This document shows positions 34,860-44,266 of a DNA stretch of 64,000 nt, piece after piece. The stretch is taken from assembly GCA_965246925.1 (NCBI GenBank), contig OZ251994.1, positions 2,356,001 through 2,420,000 on the forward strand, given 5' to 3'. This DNA is from JANPPS01 sp965246925 (GTDB taxonomy: Bacteria > Pseudomonadota > Alphaproteobacteria > Acetobacterales > Acetobacteraceae). A program made the position numbers and the translations under genes. The notes beneath the pieces were generated by a model that saw only the letters and a list, made by a program, of their open reading frames with translations, was not told the DNA's origin and did no database searches. Within the stretch, counting starts at the first letter, position 1. Each line of letters starts with the position of its first letter.

Positions 34860-36023
34860 CTATACCCGCTCTAGAATACTTACGTAGTTCGCGACGCCGG
34901 CACCTCCCATGTTGAAAACGCCAGCCAAGTCGGCGCGCGGCAGCTGCATCGCCCCCGCCTCTCCCGTTAGCTGCATGGCTGAGATCACGTGCATCGAAAC
35001 GCCGGTGGCGCCCACAGGGTGGCCCTTTGCTTTCAAGCCGCCACTCCGGTTGATGGGAAGCGCACCGTCAGCTCGGACAGCATCACTCATGGCAACCCGT
35101 GCGCCCTCACCGGGAGCGGCCAAGCCCATTGCTTCGTAAGCCAGCAATTCCGCAATGGTGAAGCAATCATGAACCTCGGCGAAAGAGAGGTCATGCACGC
35201 CGATGCCGGCCTGTTCGAATGCGGACGCCCACGCCCGCTCCGCCCCTTCGAAGCGCGTAGGGTCCCGGCGGGAGAGCGGAAGGTAGTCATTGACATGCAC
35301 GGCGGCACGGAAGCGTACGGCTTTGCCCATGCCTCTGGCCGTATCCTCGTCTGTAAGGATGAGCGCGGCCGCACCGTCGCTCACGAGCGAACAATCCGTG
35401 CGCTTCAGTGGCGGTGCGACGTAGGGATTGCGGTCACTGGCGGTGCGGCAAAACTCGAACCCCAGATCCTTGCGCATCTGCGCGTAGGGATTGTCCACTC
35501 CGTTCCGGTGATTTTTGGCGGCAATCGTTGCCAAAGCGTCGGACTTGTCACCGTAACGCTGAAAATATCGCTCGGCGATGCGGCCGAAAACGCCCGCGAA
35601 ACCGGCCGGTATGTCTCCCTCTTCAAGCCGATAACTGGCGCCAAGGAGATTATCGCCCACTTGCGGACCGGGCGTTGCGGTCATTTTCTCGGCGCCGATG
35701 ACCAGGGCGAAGCGTCCGCGTCCGGCGGCCAGGAAGTCGCGGGCGCCGTGGATCGCAGCCGAGCCGGACGCACACGCATTCTCATACCGGGTGGCGGGCT
35801 TGAACCGAAGCGCCTCGACGGCGTGCATCGCCAGCGAACTCGGAAAATCCTGCCGGGAAAATCCATTGTTGAACAGCCCGATGAAAGTGCCGTCCACCTC
35901 TTCCGCCTCGATGCCGGCGTCCTGAATGGCCGCGCCAGCGACCCGAGCTATCAGGCTCTCGACATCAGGGTCCTCCAGCTTTCCGAATGGGGAATGCGCC
36001 CAGCCTACGATGCATGCGGTCAT
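34860..36023 (-). CDS. Thiolase-family acyl-CoA acetyltransferase
   Basis: 387 aa from ATG 36023, with AAGGAG upstream on the minus strand. The nucleophile is Cys84 in NACASGSAAI. The His of EVHDCFT and the GGLKAKGHPVGATG block provide the rest of the active site. The sequence style (NNGFSRQDFPSS, VIGAEKMTATPG) is that of the SCP2/thiolase-like group rather than classical PhaA/AtoB. A likely role is beta-oxidation or branched substrate thiolysis; the substrate is unknown. It is divergent from the TRAP binding protein gene. Confidence 0.88.
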   Translation of the reverse strand: MTACIVGWAHSPFGKLEDPDVESLIARVAGAAIQDAGIEAEEVDGTFIGLFNNGFSRQDFPSSLAMHAVEALRFKPATRYENACASGSAAIHGARDFLAAGRGRFALVIGAEKMTATPGPQVGDNLLGASYRLEEGDIPAGFAGVFGRIAERYFQRYGDKSDALATIAAKNHRNGVDNPYAQMRKDLGFEFCRTASDRNPYVAPPLKRTDCSLVSDGAAALILTDEDTARGMGKAVRFRAAVHVNDYLPLSRRDPTRFEGAERAWASAFEQAGIGVHDLSFAEVHDCFTIAELLAYEAMGLAAPGEGARVAMSDAVRADGALPINRSGGLKAKGHPVGATGVSMHVISAMQLTGEAGAMQLPRADLAGVFNMGGAGVANYVSILERV

Positions 36024-36146
36024 GCCGTTCACTCCTTGTCCGTTGGAGATTCGCCGCGCCGCAGAAAAAAGCAAGCCGGTCTCAGCTTTCTTTCCGGGCA
36101 CCGATGCAGTACTTAGGCGGCAAACAGAAACCACGGAGATCCGTCT

Positions 36147-37151
36147 ATGCCGACCATGAGCCGCCGCCTTTTGATTGGTGCGGCGTTGCCGCTGTGCGCC
36201 ATCCGCACCCGTCCGGCTCAAGCGGCCGAATTCAGTTACAAGCTGGCCACGAACATGCCGGCGGTCCATCCCGTGAACCTCCGGGCCGGCGAAGCGGCGG
36301 AGCGGATTGCCAAAGCGACGGATGGAAAAGTGGAACTCCGCGTGTTTCCCAGCAGTCAGCTTGGCTCAGACACCGATACGCTTAGCCAATTGCGGTCCGG
36401 CGCGGTCGAGTTCTTCAGTCTGTCCGGTCTTATTCTTTCCACGCTCGTGCCGGCTGCTAGCATCAACGGAATCGGTTTCGCGTTCTCCTCCTATGATCAG
36501 GTTTGGGGGGCGATGGACGGCAAGCTCGGTGCTTTCGTTAGGGCCGAGATCGCCAAGCGTGGACTGCTTGCCATGGACCACATCTGGGATAACGGGTTCC
36601 GCCAGACTACCACCAGCACAAAACCGGTGCGGACGCCGGACGATTTGCGCGGCATGAAGCTGCGGGTTCCCGTAAGCCCATTGTGGACCAGCATGTTCAC
36701 AGCGCTCGGAGCTGCGCCGGCAAGCATAAATTTCAGTGAAACCTATTCGGCATTGCAGACGAAAATCGTGGATGGCCAAGAAAACCCGCTTGCCGTTCTA
36801 GATACGGCCAAGCTGTATGAAGTGCAGAAATACTGCTCGATGACCAACCACATGTGGGACGGTTACTGGTTTATCGCTAACGCCAAAGCCTTCGGACGCT
36901 TGCCGGCGGACGCGCAAGAGGTAGTCGCACGGGAGTTGAACCGGTCCGCCTTAGAGGAGCGGGCGGACGTTGCTGCTTTAAATTCGAGCCTACAGGGCAA
37001 ACTCGAAGGCCGCGGCATGGTGTTCAATGCCGTCGACCCCGCGCCGTTCCGTGACACGCTACGTCAGGCAAAGTTCTATAGCGATTGGCGTGCCAAGTAT
37101 GGAGAGGACGCCTGGCACGTCCTGGAGGAGAGTGTGGGCGCGCTCGGTTGA
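36147..37151 (+). CDS. TRAP transporter solute-binding protein (DctP type)
   Basis: 334 aa with a signal peptide that has a twin Arg (MSRRLLIGAALPLCA). The mature protein begins EFSYKLATNMP. Family markers are the GKVELRVFPSSQLG segment, the GMKLRVPVSPLW stretch that contains the substrate-binding Arg, and the ALQTKIVDGQENPL motif. It binds a small organic acid in the periplasm. The membrane partners DctQ and DctM are not adjacent on either side, so it is an orphan or served by transporters elsewhere. Confidence 0.9.
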   Translation: MPTMSRRLLIGAALPLCAIRTRPAQAAEFSYKLATNMPAVHPVNLRAGEAAERIAKATDGKVELRVFPSSQLGSDTDTLSQLRSGAVEFFSLSGLILSTLVPAASINGIGFAFSSYDQVWGAMDGKLGAFVRAEIAKRGLLAMDHIWDNGFRQTTTSTKPVRTPDDLRGMKLRVPVSPLWTSMFTALGAAPASINFSETYSALQTKIVDGQENPLAVLDTAKLYEVQKYCSMTNHMWDGYWFIANAKAFGRLPADAQEVVARELNRSALEERADVAALNSSLQGKLEGRGMVFNAVDPAPFRDTLRQAKFYSDWRAKYGEDAWHVLEESVGALG

Positions 37152-37213
37152 CGGGCGCTTGAGGCGGCGTTGGCGGCCCCCATATTCAAGCAAACGATGT
37201 GACGAGGCGACCG

Positions 37214-37642
37214 ATGTCCCTGTTTTCGACTAAGACCAAGCCGGCCGAAGCCTATCCGTTCACCCGGACGGACGCTGAATGGCAGGCATCGCTGACAGCC
37301 GAACAATACCGCGTCATGCGCGCCCATGGCACGGAGCGGGCGTGCACCAGCCCGCTGAACGACGAGCATCGTACGGGCACCTATGAGTGCGCCGGGTGCG
37401 GTGCGCCCTTATTCACGACTGAGGCTAAGTTTGAGAGCGGCACCGGTTGGCCGAGCTTTTTTCAACCCGTGACACCGGATGCAGTTGGAATGACCGAGGA
37501 CCGCGGGTGGGGCATGGTGCGGACCGAAGTACACTGCAACAATTGCGGCAGCCATCTTGGCCATGTCTTTCCGGACGGTCCGGCGCCGACCGGGCAGCGT
37601 TATTGCATGAACGGCGTTTCGCTCGAGTTCCACCCGGCCTGA
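37214..37642 (+). CDS. msrB: Peptide-methionine (R)-S-oxide reductase MsrB
   Basis: 142 aa. ATG 37214 is preferred to GTG 37199 because GACGAGGCG lies between them. Structural Zn cysteines are C59, C62, C108 and C111 (CAGC, CNNC). The catalytic residue is C131 in RYCMNG. The FESGTGWPSF motif is intact. A resolving Cys in the usual position is not obvious. It reduces methionine-R-sulfoxide in proteins. No signal peptide is seen, so it is cytosolic. The next gene starts 6 bp downstream. Confidence 0.95.
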   Translation: MSLFSTKTKPAEAYPFTRTDAEWQASLTAEQYRVMRAHGTERACTSPLNDEHRTGTYECAGCGAPLFTTEAKFESGTGWPSFFQPVTPDAVGMTEDRGWGMVRTEVHCNNCGSHLGHVFPDGPAPTGQRYCMNGVSLEFHPA

Positions 37643-37648
37643 CCCGGC

Positions 37649-39757
37649 ATGCCATTGGAGATCAAGGTCGGCCCGGCGCAGGTCACGCTGCATCAAGGCT
37701 ACTCGATCTTCATCACCGATCCGGATGGTCAGGTGCGCTGGCCGTCCGATAAGGGGCTGTATTTCTTCGATACGCGGCTGATCAGCGCGTATGCGATCTA
37801 CACGAACGGTGCATTGTGGGATCTGGTCAATAGCGGTGCGACATCCCCGAATACATCCCGAACGTTCCTGACTAATTGCGCGTTCCCGAGCGAGCTGGGT
37901 GAGATCGCGGCGAGGACGCTGAGCCTGGTCGTGAGCCGGGCCGTCGAGGGTGGACTGCACGAGACGTACGAGATCACGAATTACGGCCGCCATCCGGTCC
38001 GGTTCAACTTGGAGATCGCGATCCGCAGCGATTTCGCCGACATCTTCGAGGTCAAGCAGAACCGCATCCTGCGCCGCGGGCGGATCGCGACGACGTGGTC
38101 GGAGGCCGGGCAGGTGCTGACGACCAGCTATAGCAACGGCGCGTTCGCCCGCTCGATCCGGAGTGCGGCGCGCACGCCGCTTCCGGCCTTGTATGCGAAT
38201 GGCCGGCTCAGCTGTGCGGTCGAACTGGCGCCGGGGCAGTGCTGGACGGGTACGTTGCTGCACGATCTGATGGATGGTGATACGGCGTTTCCGGCGCCGG
38301 CTTCGTGCAGCCCGGCGCCGGCCAATACCGACCATGGCGTGATGCGGATCGCCACCAGCGTGCAGAGTTTCCAGCGCTTGTTCGACCAGGCTCTGGAGGA
38401 CATGGCCGCGTTGCGGCTGCCGGTTCCGGGTGGCGCGTTCATTCCGGCCGCGGGCCTTCCGTGGTTTGCCGCATTATTTGGCCGGGACACGCTGATCGCG
38501 AGCCTCCAGTCGCAAATTTTGGAGCCTGATTTCGCGCGCGGCGTGCTGGATGTGCTGGGCCAGTATCAGGCGACGGAGCGGGACGATTACCGGGATGCCG
38601 AGCCGGGCAAGATCTTGCACGAGCTGCGCCGGGGTGAGCTTGCGGCGCTGAAGCTCATTCCGCATACGCCGTATTACGGCACGGCGGATGCGACGCCGCT
38701 CTACCTCATGACGCTGCATGCGGCGTGGCGGGCGACGGGCGACCTCGGCCTGTTGCAGCAGCACCGCGCCGTGGCGGAGGGGTGCCTGAGCTGGATCGAT
38801 GAGTATGGCGACCGGGACGGCGATGGCTTTCAGGAGTATGGCACCCGATCGGGCGCGGGCTATGAGAATGTCGGCTGGAAGGATAGCGGCGAGGCGCTGG
38901 TGACCCCGGAAGGGGCGCTGGTGCGGGGGCCGAAGGCGCTGTGCGAGCTGCAGGGGTATGTCTATGCCGCCTGGCGTGGCATGGCGGAGGCGTTCGAGGC
39001 GTTGGGTGAGCCGGAGCGTGCCGCGCAGCTTACAGACAAGGCGAATGCCCTATTCATTCGCTTCAATGAAGTATTCTGGGATGAGGCGGGGGGTTTCTAT
39101 GCGCTTTGCCTAGACGGCGACAAGAAGCCGGTCTGGACCGTGGCGAGCAACGCCGGGCATCTATTGTGGTGCGGGATCGTGCCGCCGCAGCGGGCGGCGC
39201 GCGTGGTGGGGCGGTTCATGGAGCCGGACATGTGGAGCGGCTGGGGGATCCGGACGCTGACGATGAACAATCCGAGCTATAATCCGTATTCGTATCAGAA
39301 CGGGTCGGTCTGGCCGCACGACAACAGCCTGATTGCGCTGGGTTTCAAGCGCTATGGCTTCCATGACGAGGCGAACCGGATTGCCGAGGACATCTATGGC
39401 GCGGCCGGCTTCTTTACGCAGCGGCAGCTGCCGGAGTTGTATTCTGGCGTGCAGCGGAACAGTACTAATTTCCCGGTGCAGTACCTCGGCGCCAACGTGC
39501 CGCAGGCCTGGGCGGCGGGGTCGGTGTTCGCCCTGGTGCAGACGATTACCGGCATCGAGTTCGATGCGCCGGATGGCACCCTGCATGTCGATCCAGTATT
39601 GCCGGAGTGGCTGCCGGACTTGACGTTACATGGGATCAAGCTGGGCGCGCATGGGTTCGACTTGAAGTTCGATCGCGACGAGAACGGCATGACCGAGCTT
39701 ACCGTCCTCTCGGGTGACCCGGCGCTGATCCGCCGCCGGAGCCCGGCAATCGGCTGA
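37649..39757 (+). CDS. Amylo-alpha-1,6-glucosidase / glycogen debranching-type protein
   Basis: 702 aa. The N-terminal domain is the bacterial debranching N-terminal type (GYSIFITDPDGQVRWPSDKGLYFFDTRLISAY). The C-terminal half is an (alpha/alpha)6 barrel with PWFAALFGRDTLIASLQS, GWKDSGEAL, GFYALCLDGDKKP and PHDNSLIALGFKRYGF. Candidate catalytic acids lie in FGRD and DSGEA. It probably removes alpha-1,6-linked glucose. It may act on storage or compatible-solute glucans; no glycogen synthesis genes are adjacent. It is probably co-transcribed with msrB. Confidence 0.9.
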   Translation: MPLEIKVGPAQVTLHQGYSIFITDPDGQVRWPSDKGLYFFDTRLISAYAIYTNGALWDLVNSGATSPNTSRTFLTNCAFPSELGEIAARTLSLVVSRAVEGGLHETYEITNYGRHPVRFNLEIAIRSDFADIFEVKQNRILRRGRIATTWSEAGQVLTTSYSNGAFARSIRSAARTPLPALYANGRLSCAVELAPGQCWTGTLLHDLMDGDTAFPAPASCSPAPANTDHGVMRIATSVQSFQRLFDQALEDMAALRLPVPGGAFIPAAGLPWFAALFGRDTLIASLQSQILEPDFARGVLDVLGQYQATERDDYRDAEPGKILHELRRGELAALKLIPHTPYYGTADATPLYLMTLHAAWRATGDLGLLQQHRAVAEGCLSWIDEYGDRDGDGFQEYGTRSGAGYENVGWKDSGEALVTPEGALVRGPKALCELQGYVYAAWRGMAEAFEALGEPERAAQLTDKANALFIRFNEVFWDEAGGFYALCLDGDKKPVWTVASNAGHLLWCGIVPPQRAARVVGRFMEPDMWSGWGIRTLTMNNPSYNPYSYQNGSVWPHDNSLIALGFKRYGFHDEANRIAEDIYGAAGFFTQRQLPELYSGVQRNSTNFPVQYLGANVPQAWAAGSVFALVQTITGIEFDAPDGTLHVDPVLPEWLPDLTLHGIKLGAHGFDLKFDRDENGMTELTVLSGDPALIRRRSPAIG

Positions 39758-39820
39758 TTTCGGACGCCCCGCCCTGATTTTGGCGGTGGTGGCGCCGGCG
39801 ACTATCGGCGGACTGTCCCA

Positions 39821-40600
39821 TCAGGGCTGGGCCAGGCGATAGACCGTGCGGGCCTGTAGCGAGCGGGGCATGAGGCGGCTGCTGAAGGCCATCATGCTGT
39901 TGAGCCGGCCGGCGACGATGCTGGATTTCCCGGCGAACAGGGCGTCGAGGCCGATCGTCGCGACCCGGTCCGTGGTCAATACCGTCCGGCGCATCGATGG
40001 TTTCATGGTATAGCCCGCGACGGCATGGAATTCCGTGTCCATCAGGCCGGGTGACAGCACGGTCACTCCCACATGCGGGGCCAGTTCCACGCCCAGCGCC
40101 ACGCCGAGGGACAGCACGTATGCTTTGGCTGCACTATAGACGGCGGCCATGGGGGAGGGTTGGTAGGCGCCGATACTGCCGACCAACAGGACGTGACCTC
40201 GTCCACGCTGCGCCATCTGCAGGGCGAATAGGTGAGTCAGCTCGGTGAGGGCCATGATGTCGAGCTGGAGCATCGCGTGTAGCCGCGCCGGGTCGTGATC
40301 GATGAACGGGCCGCTGAGGGCGAAGGCGGCGTTGTTGACCAGCACGTCGATCAAGATCCCGTCCGCATCCAGACGCTGCTGGAGCGTGCCGGGGCTGCCG
40401 GCGACGCCGAGGTCCAGGGCTTGGACGCTGACCCGGACGGCATGATCGCTCACGAGCCGTTGCGCCAGGGCCTGCATGGGGGCCTCGCGCCGGGCGACCA
40501 GGACCAGGTTATAGTGGCGCCGCGCCAGCGCGGTGGCCAAGGCAATTCCGAGGCCGCTCGACGCCCCCGTCACCAACGCCCAGCCCGCGTTCGATACCAT
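39821..40600 (-). CDS. Short-chain dehydrogenase/reductase
   Basis: 259 aa. The Rossmann motif TGASSGLG is at residues 11-18, with NNAAFA in the middle, catalytic Ser in LVGSIGAY and YSAAK as the Tyr/Lys pair. The Arg after strand beta-2 (VARRE) suggests NADP(H) preference. The substrate is unknown. It lies 25 bp after the DUF445 gene on the same strand and may be the last gene of the PPIase-argJ-DUF445 operon. Confidence 0.9.
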   Translation of the reverse strand: MVSNAGWALVTGASSGLGIALATALARRHYNLVLVARREAPMQALAQRLVSDHAVRVSVQALDLGVAGSPGTLQQRLDADGILIDVLVNNAAFALSGPFIDHDPARLHAMLQLDIMALTELTHLFALQMAQRGRGHVLLVGSIGAYQPSPMAAVYSAAKAYVLSLGVALGVELAPHVGVTVLSPGLMDTEFHAVAGYTMKPSMRRTVLTTDRVATIGLDALFAGKSSIVAGRLNSMMAFSSRLMPRSLQARTVYRLAQP

Positions 40601-40625
40601 GATCCGCCTCCCGAACCGGCCGTGC

Positions 40626-41903
40626 CTAACCCGCGACGCCGAACAGGCGGAGCACCAGGAACAGCGCGCCGCCGGCCAGGGCGCCCACGACGGTGCCGTT
40701 GACGCGCACGAATTGCAGGTCCCGGCCGACCCGCAGCTCCACCTTTTCCGTCAGCGTGTCCGCGTCCCACCCGGCCACCACGCCGCCGATGAAGTCCGAG
40801 AGCTGGATCTGCGCGCTGGGCAGCAGGCCGGTGATGATGCCCTCGGCGGCGGCTTGTATGCGGGCGCGCACGGCCCGATCCTCGGCCAGGAGCGCGCCTA
40901 GGTTCGCCAGCGCCGCCGCGATCGCGGCTTGGGTGCGGCCTTCCGGACGGGCGGCGTCGGCCTCGAGCGCCACGCGCAGGCGGGACCACACGTCCCAAAG
41001 CCAGGTCTGCACCGTGTCATGGGTGAGGACGCGGCGCAGCGCGCGCCCGATTTCGGCGGCGCGCTCGGGGTCCTGCTCGATGCGGTCGATCTCGGCGCGC
41101 ACCCATTCGTCGAACGCGATGCGGATGCGTCCGCCGTCCGGGCCGACCCGCTCGAGCTCATCCCGGACGACGCCCAGCACGCGCTCGGCGACCTGCGCGC
41201 CCAGCACCCAGCCGACCAGGCGGCCGCCGGAGGCGCGGACCTTGTCTTGGATGAAGCCGTGCAGCGCGTCATGCTTGCTGTCGAGCACGCCGCGCAGCTC
41301 GCCCAGCAGGAAGCCGAGCGCGTCCTGGTGCCGCCCGCCCTCCACCATGGTGCGGAGCGCGCGGGCCACGATGCGCCCGGCCGCGGCGCCGCCCAGCAGG
41401 CGGGGCACGATGCGGGCCATGGTGCGGCGGGCGCGCCCGTCCTCGACCGTGGCGAGGATGCGCGGCATGAGGGTGGCCAGCGCGCGGGCGGCGGGGGCGG
41501 AGGCGGCCGGGTCGGACAGAAACCGGGACAGGATGCCGGGCAGGTCGATGCGGCCCAGCACGCGGGACACCTCGTCCGGGGTAAAGACGTGCCCGGCGAC
41601 GAACCGGCCCAGGGCGTGGCCGAGCCGGTCCTTTTGCCGCGGAATGATGGCGGTATGCGGGATCGGCAGGCCGAGCGGGTGGCGGAACAGGGCGGTGACG
41701 GCGAACCAGTCGGCCAGGCCGCCGACCAGCCCGGCCTTGGCACAGGCCTGCAGCAGCTCCCGCCAGAAGCCCTCCGGCAGGGCGAAGCTCGCGCCGATCA
41801 GGGCGGCCATCAGGGCCAGCAGGCCGGTGGCGAACCCCTTGTAGCGGCGTAGCTCCCGGCGGGCGGTCCGGTCGGAGGCCGATATGTTCAGCCCGCCGGA
41901 CAT
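40626..41903 (-). CDS. DUF445 family membrane protein
   Basis: 425 aa with a membrane helix near 28-45 (GLLALMAALIGASFALP), one near residue 58-75 (ACAKAGLVGGLADWFAVTALF) and one at the C-terminus (GALAGGALFLVLRLFG). The sequence GGLADWFAVTALFRHPLGLPIPHTAIIP is the hallmark of DUF445. Members are inner-membrane proteins of uncertain function. The gap to the argJ stop is 2 bp, so it belongs to the same operon. Confidence 0.92.
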   Translation of the reverse strand: MSGGLNISASDRTARRELRRYKGFATGLLALMAALIGASFALPEGFWRELLQACAKAGLVGGLADWFAVTALFRHPLGLPIPHTAIIPRQKDRLGHALGRFVAGHVFTPDEVSRVLGRIDLPGILSRFLSDPAASAPAARALATLMPRILATVEDGRARRTMARIVPRLLGGAAAGRIVARALRTMVEGGRHQDALGFLLGELRGVLDSKHDALHGFIQDKVRASGGRLVGWVLGAQVAERVLGVVRDELERVGPDGGRIRIAFDEWVRAEIDRIEQDPERAAEIGRALRRVLTHDTVQTWLWDVWSRLRVALEADAARPEGRTQAAIAAALANLGALLAEDRAVRARIQAAAEGIITGLLPSAQIQLSDFIGGVVAGWDADTLTEKVELRVGRDLQFVRVNGTVVGALAGGALFLVLRLFGVAG

Positions 41904-41905
41904 GC

Positions 41906-43135
41906 TCAGCTGCGGTAGCTGCCGTTGATGTCGATGTAGCCGTGGGTGAGGTCGCAGGTCCAGGCGGTGCCGCGGCCCTTGCCGAGGCCGAGATCGACGG
42001 TGATGCCGATCTCGCGGCCCTTCATGTGTTCCACGACCGGGCCCTCATCATAGCCGGGGACCACGCCGCCGTCCCGCGCCATCCAGGTGCCGCCGATGCC
42101 GACGGACAGCTTGTCCCGGTCGGCTGGTTCGCCCGACTTTCCCACCGCCATGACGATGCGGCCCCAGTTCGCGTCCTCTCCGGCCACCGCGGTCTTGACC
42201 AGGGGGGAGTTGGCGATGGCCATGGCGACGCGGCGGGCGGATTTGCCGGTGGTGGCGCCGGTCACGTCGATCCGCACCAGCTTCTGCGCGCCCTCCCCAT
42301 CCCGCACGACCTGTAGGGCCAGTTCTAATAAGATGGCCTCGAGCGCGTCGCGGAAGCGGCGGACGGTCTTGGTGTCGTTCTTGCCGATCTTCACGTGCTG
42401 CGCCTGCCCGGTGGCGAACAGCAGTACGGTGTCGCTGGTGCTGGTGTCGCTATCGACGGTGGTGCAGTTGAAGCTGCGCTTCACGCCGCGCGCCAGCATG
42501 TCCTGCAGCATGGCGCGCGGTAGCTTCGCGTCCGTGACGATGAAGCACAGCATGGTGGCCATGTCGGGCGCCACCATGCCGCTGCCCTTGGCGAAGCCGG
42601 TGATGGTGACGGGGCTGCCCTCGATGAACACGGTCCGCGTGCTGGCCTTGGGGAAGGTGTCGGTGGTCATGATGCCGCGGGCGGCGGCCTCCCAGCCGTC
42701 TTCGCTCAGGGAGTCGTGCAGGTTGGGCAGTGCGGCGATCAGGCGTTCGACCGGCAGCGGTTCGCCGATCACGCCGGTGCTGGCGACGAAGACTTCGTCG
42801 GCGTGGCAGTCTATCAGCTCGGCCGCGGCTTCGGCCGTTTCGCGCACGACGGCGAGGCCGGCCTTGCCGGTGAACACGTTGGCGTTACCGGCGTTCACGA
42901 CCAGCGCCCGGGCGTGCCCGCCGCCCAGCGCCGTCCGGCACCAGTCGATGGGGGCGCCCGGGCATTTGTTGCGGGTGAACACGCCGGCGACCGTGGTTTC
43001 GAACGGGAAGGTCAGCATGACCAGGTCGGTCCGCCCCTGGTAGCGGATGCCCGCCGCCGCCGCGCCCAGGCGGACGCCGGCGATGCGCGGCAGGTCCGGC
43101 ATCGCGACCGCGAGCGGGGACGGGGAAAGGGCCAT
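41906..43135 (-). CDS. argJ: Glutamate N-acetyltransferase / amino-acid acetyltransferase ArgJ
   Basis: 409 aa. The autoprocessing and catalytic Thr is T194 in MATML, preceded by KGSGMVAPD. VVNAGNANVFTGK and TVDSDTSTSDTVL are further family markers. ArgJ transfers acetyl from N-acetylornithine to glutamate, which recycles the acetyl group in arginine synthesis. Its ATG overlaps the TAA of the PPIase gene by one base (TAATG). Confidence 0.96.
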   Translation of the reverse strand: MALSPSPLAVAMPDLPRIAGVRLGAAAAGIRYQGRTDLVMLTFPFETTVAGVFTRNKCPGAPIDWCRTALGGGHARALVVNAGNANVFTGKAGLAVVRETAEAAAELIDCHADEVFVASTGVIGEPLPVERLIAALPNLHDSLSEDGWEAAARGIMTTDTFPKASTRTVFIEGSPVTITGFAKGSGMVAPDMATMLCFIVTDAKLPRAMLQDMLARGVKRSFNCTTVDSDTSTSDTVLLFATGQAQHVKIGKNDTKTVRRFRDALEAILLELALQVVRDGEGAQKLVRIDVTGATTGKSARRVAMAIANSPLVKTAVAGEDANWGRIVMAVGKSGEPADRDKLSVGIGGTWMARDGGVVPGYDEGPVVEHMKGREIGITVDLGLGKGRGTAWTCDLTHGYIDINGSYRS

Positions 43136-44010
43136 TATTTCTTGGCCGGGGCGGCCGGCATAGGCTGCGCCGGGGCGGGCACCGCGTCGGCGGGGTCCAT
43201 GGGGGAGCCGTCGGCTTTGAACTTCTCGACGGCCACCCCCTCCTTGGCGGCTGTGAGGACCTTGGTGACGCCCTCCTGAATGAGACCCTGGCGGATCTCG
43301 TCCCGAACGAGTTCCAGCGTCGCGGGCGGCGCGGCCCGGCGCTCCTCCAGCTTGATCACGTGCCAGCCGAACCGGGTCTTGACCGGGGTCTGGGTGAACT
43401 CACCGGGCTTGAGCGCGAAGGCGGCGTCTGCGAATTCGGGCAGCATGTCGGACTTCTTGAAGAAGCCGAGCTCTCCGCCGGTGGCGGCGCCAGGGTCCTT
43501 GCTGTACTGCTTGGCCAGTTCCGCAAAGTCACCGCCGGCTTTCAGTTGCGCCACGATGGACTTGGCCTGCTCCTCGTCCGGAACCAGGATATGCCGCGCG
43601 TGCACCTCCTCCTCGCCCGCCTTGCCGGCGAAATCTCGGTCGTACCGGGCCTTGATGGCGTCATCGGTCAGGGTCGGCGCGATGTCGCGGCTGAGCAGCG
43701 CGTTTTGCAAGGCGTTGTCGGTGGCGCGGTCGATCTGCTTTTGCACCGCCGGGTCATTCTGCAGGCCCTGTTTTTTGGCGGACAGGACGATGATGCGGCG
43801 GTCGATCAGTTGGTCGAGCAGCATGGGATAGAGCATGGGGGCCGGCATGCCGCGAAGCTCCTCCGGCAGGGCCTGGGCGGCTTCGTTCAGGTCGGCGGCG
43901 TGTATTTCGGTGCCGCCCACTTTGGCCACCACTGGGTCGGGCGCCGTTTGTGCGAGCGATAGGGCCGTTGAGGCCAGCAGAAAGGCAGTCGGAAGACCGA
44001 GACGGCGCAT
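43135..44010 (-). CDS. Parvulin-type peptidyl-prolyl isomerase, periplasmic
   Basis: 291 aa with a signal peptide (MRRLGLPTAFLLASTALSLAQ) and GAGG just before ATG 44010. An N-terminal chaperone-like segment is followed by a single PpiC domain (HARHILVPDEEQAKSIVAQL ... GGELGFFKKSDMLPEFADAAF ... TRFGWHVIKLE). A short Pro/Ala-rich tail follows. It resembles the PrsA/PpiC group and probably assists outer-membrane or secreted protein folding. It is the first gene of the argJ operon and is divergent from secA. Confidence 0.92.
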   Translation of the reverse strand: MRRLGLPTAFLLASTALSLAQTAPDPVVAKVGGTEIHAADLNEAAQALPEELRGMPAPMLYPMLLDQLIDRRIIVLSAKKQGLQNDPAVQKQIDRATDNALQNALLSRDIAPTLTDDAIKARYDRDFAGKAGEEEVHARHILVPDEEQAKSIVAQLKAGGDFAELAKQYSKDPGAATGGELGFFKKSDMLPEFADAAFALKPGEFTQTPVKTRFGWHVIKLEERRAAPPATLELVRDEIRQGLIQEGVTKVLTAAKEGVAVEKFKADGSPMDPADAVPAPAQPMPAAPAKK

Positions 44011-44133
44011 GGAGACCTCTTTGGGGAGCGGGCTTGGAGCGCCGGACCATGCCCCAACGCCCGCATGACGACAAGGCGGAGCTGTGGGTGCTGTGCGGTA
44101 ACCACGTTCGTTCTACTCGCCGCCTTGGCCTGC

Positions 44134-44174
44134 CCACCCTCACCCCGGCCCTCTCTCACCAGCGGGAGAGGGGG
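44134..44174. repeat. REP-like palindrome between the PPIase gene and secA
   Basis: CTCACCCCGGCCCTCTC followed by ACCAGCGGGAGAGGG is the inverse-orientation form of the same palindrome seen at 2.7-3.1 kb. It lies within the 256-bp divergent spacer. The rest of the spacer shows no clear promoter. Confidence 0.7.
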
Positions 44175-44266
44175 TATTGTAGCCCGCATCGTTGACCCGG
44201 CCCGGTGCGGGTCCTATTTGACCGAAGCCGTGCGGTCCGCCCCGATCGCCATCAGGATGACTTCAC

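Noticed and set aside
39769..39786. Terminator hairpin CCGCC...GGCGG between the glucosidase and the short-chain dehydrogenase
   Set aside because: Only a 5-bp stem without a T-tract; too weak to list as a feature.
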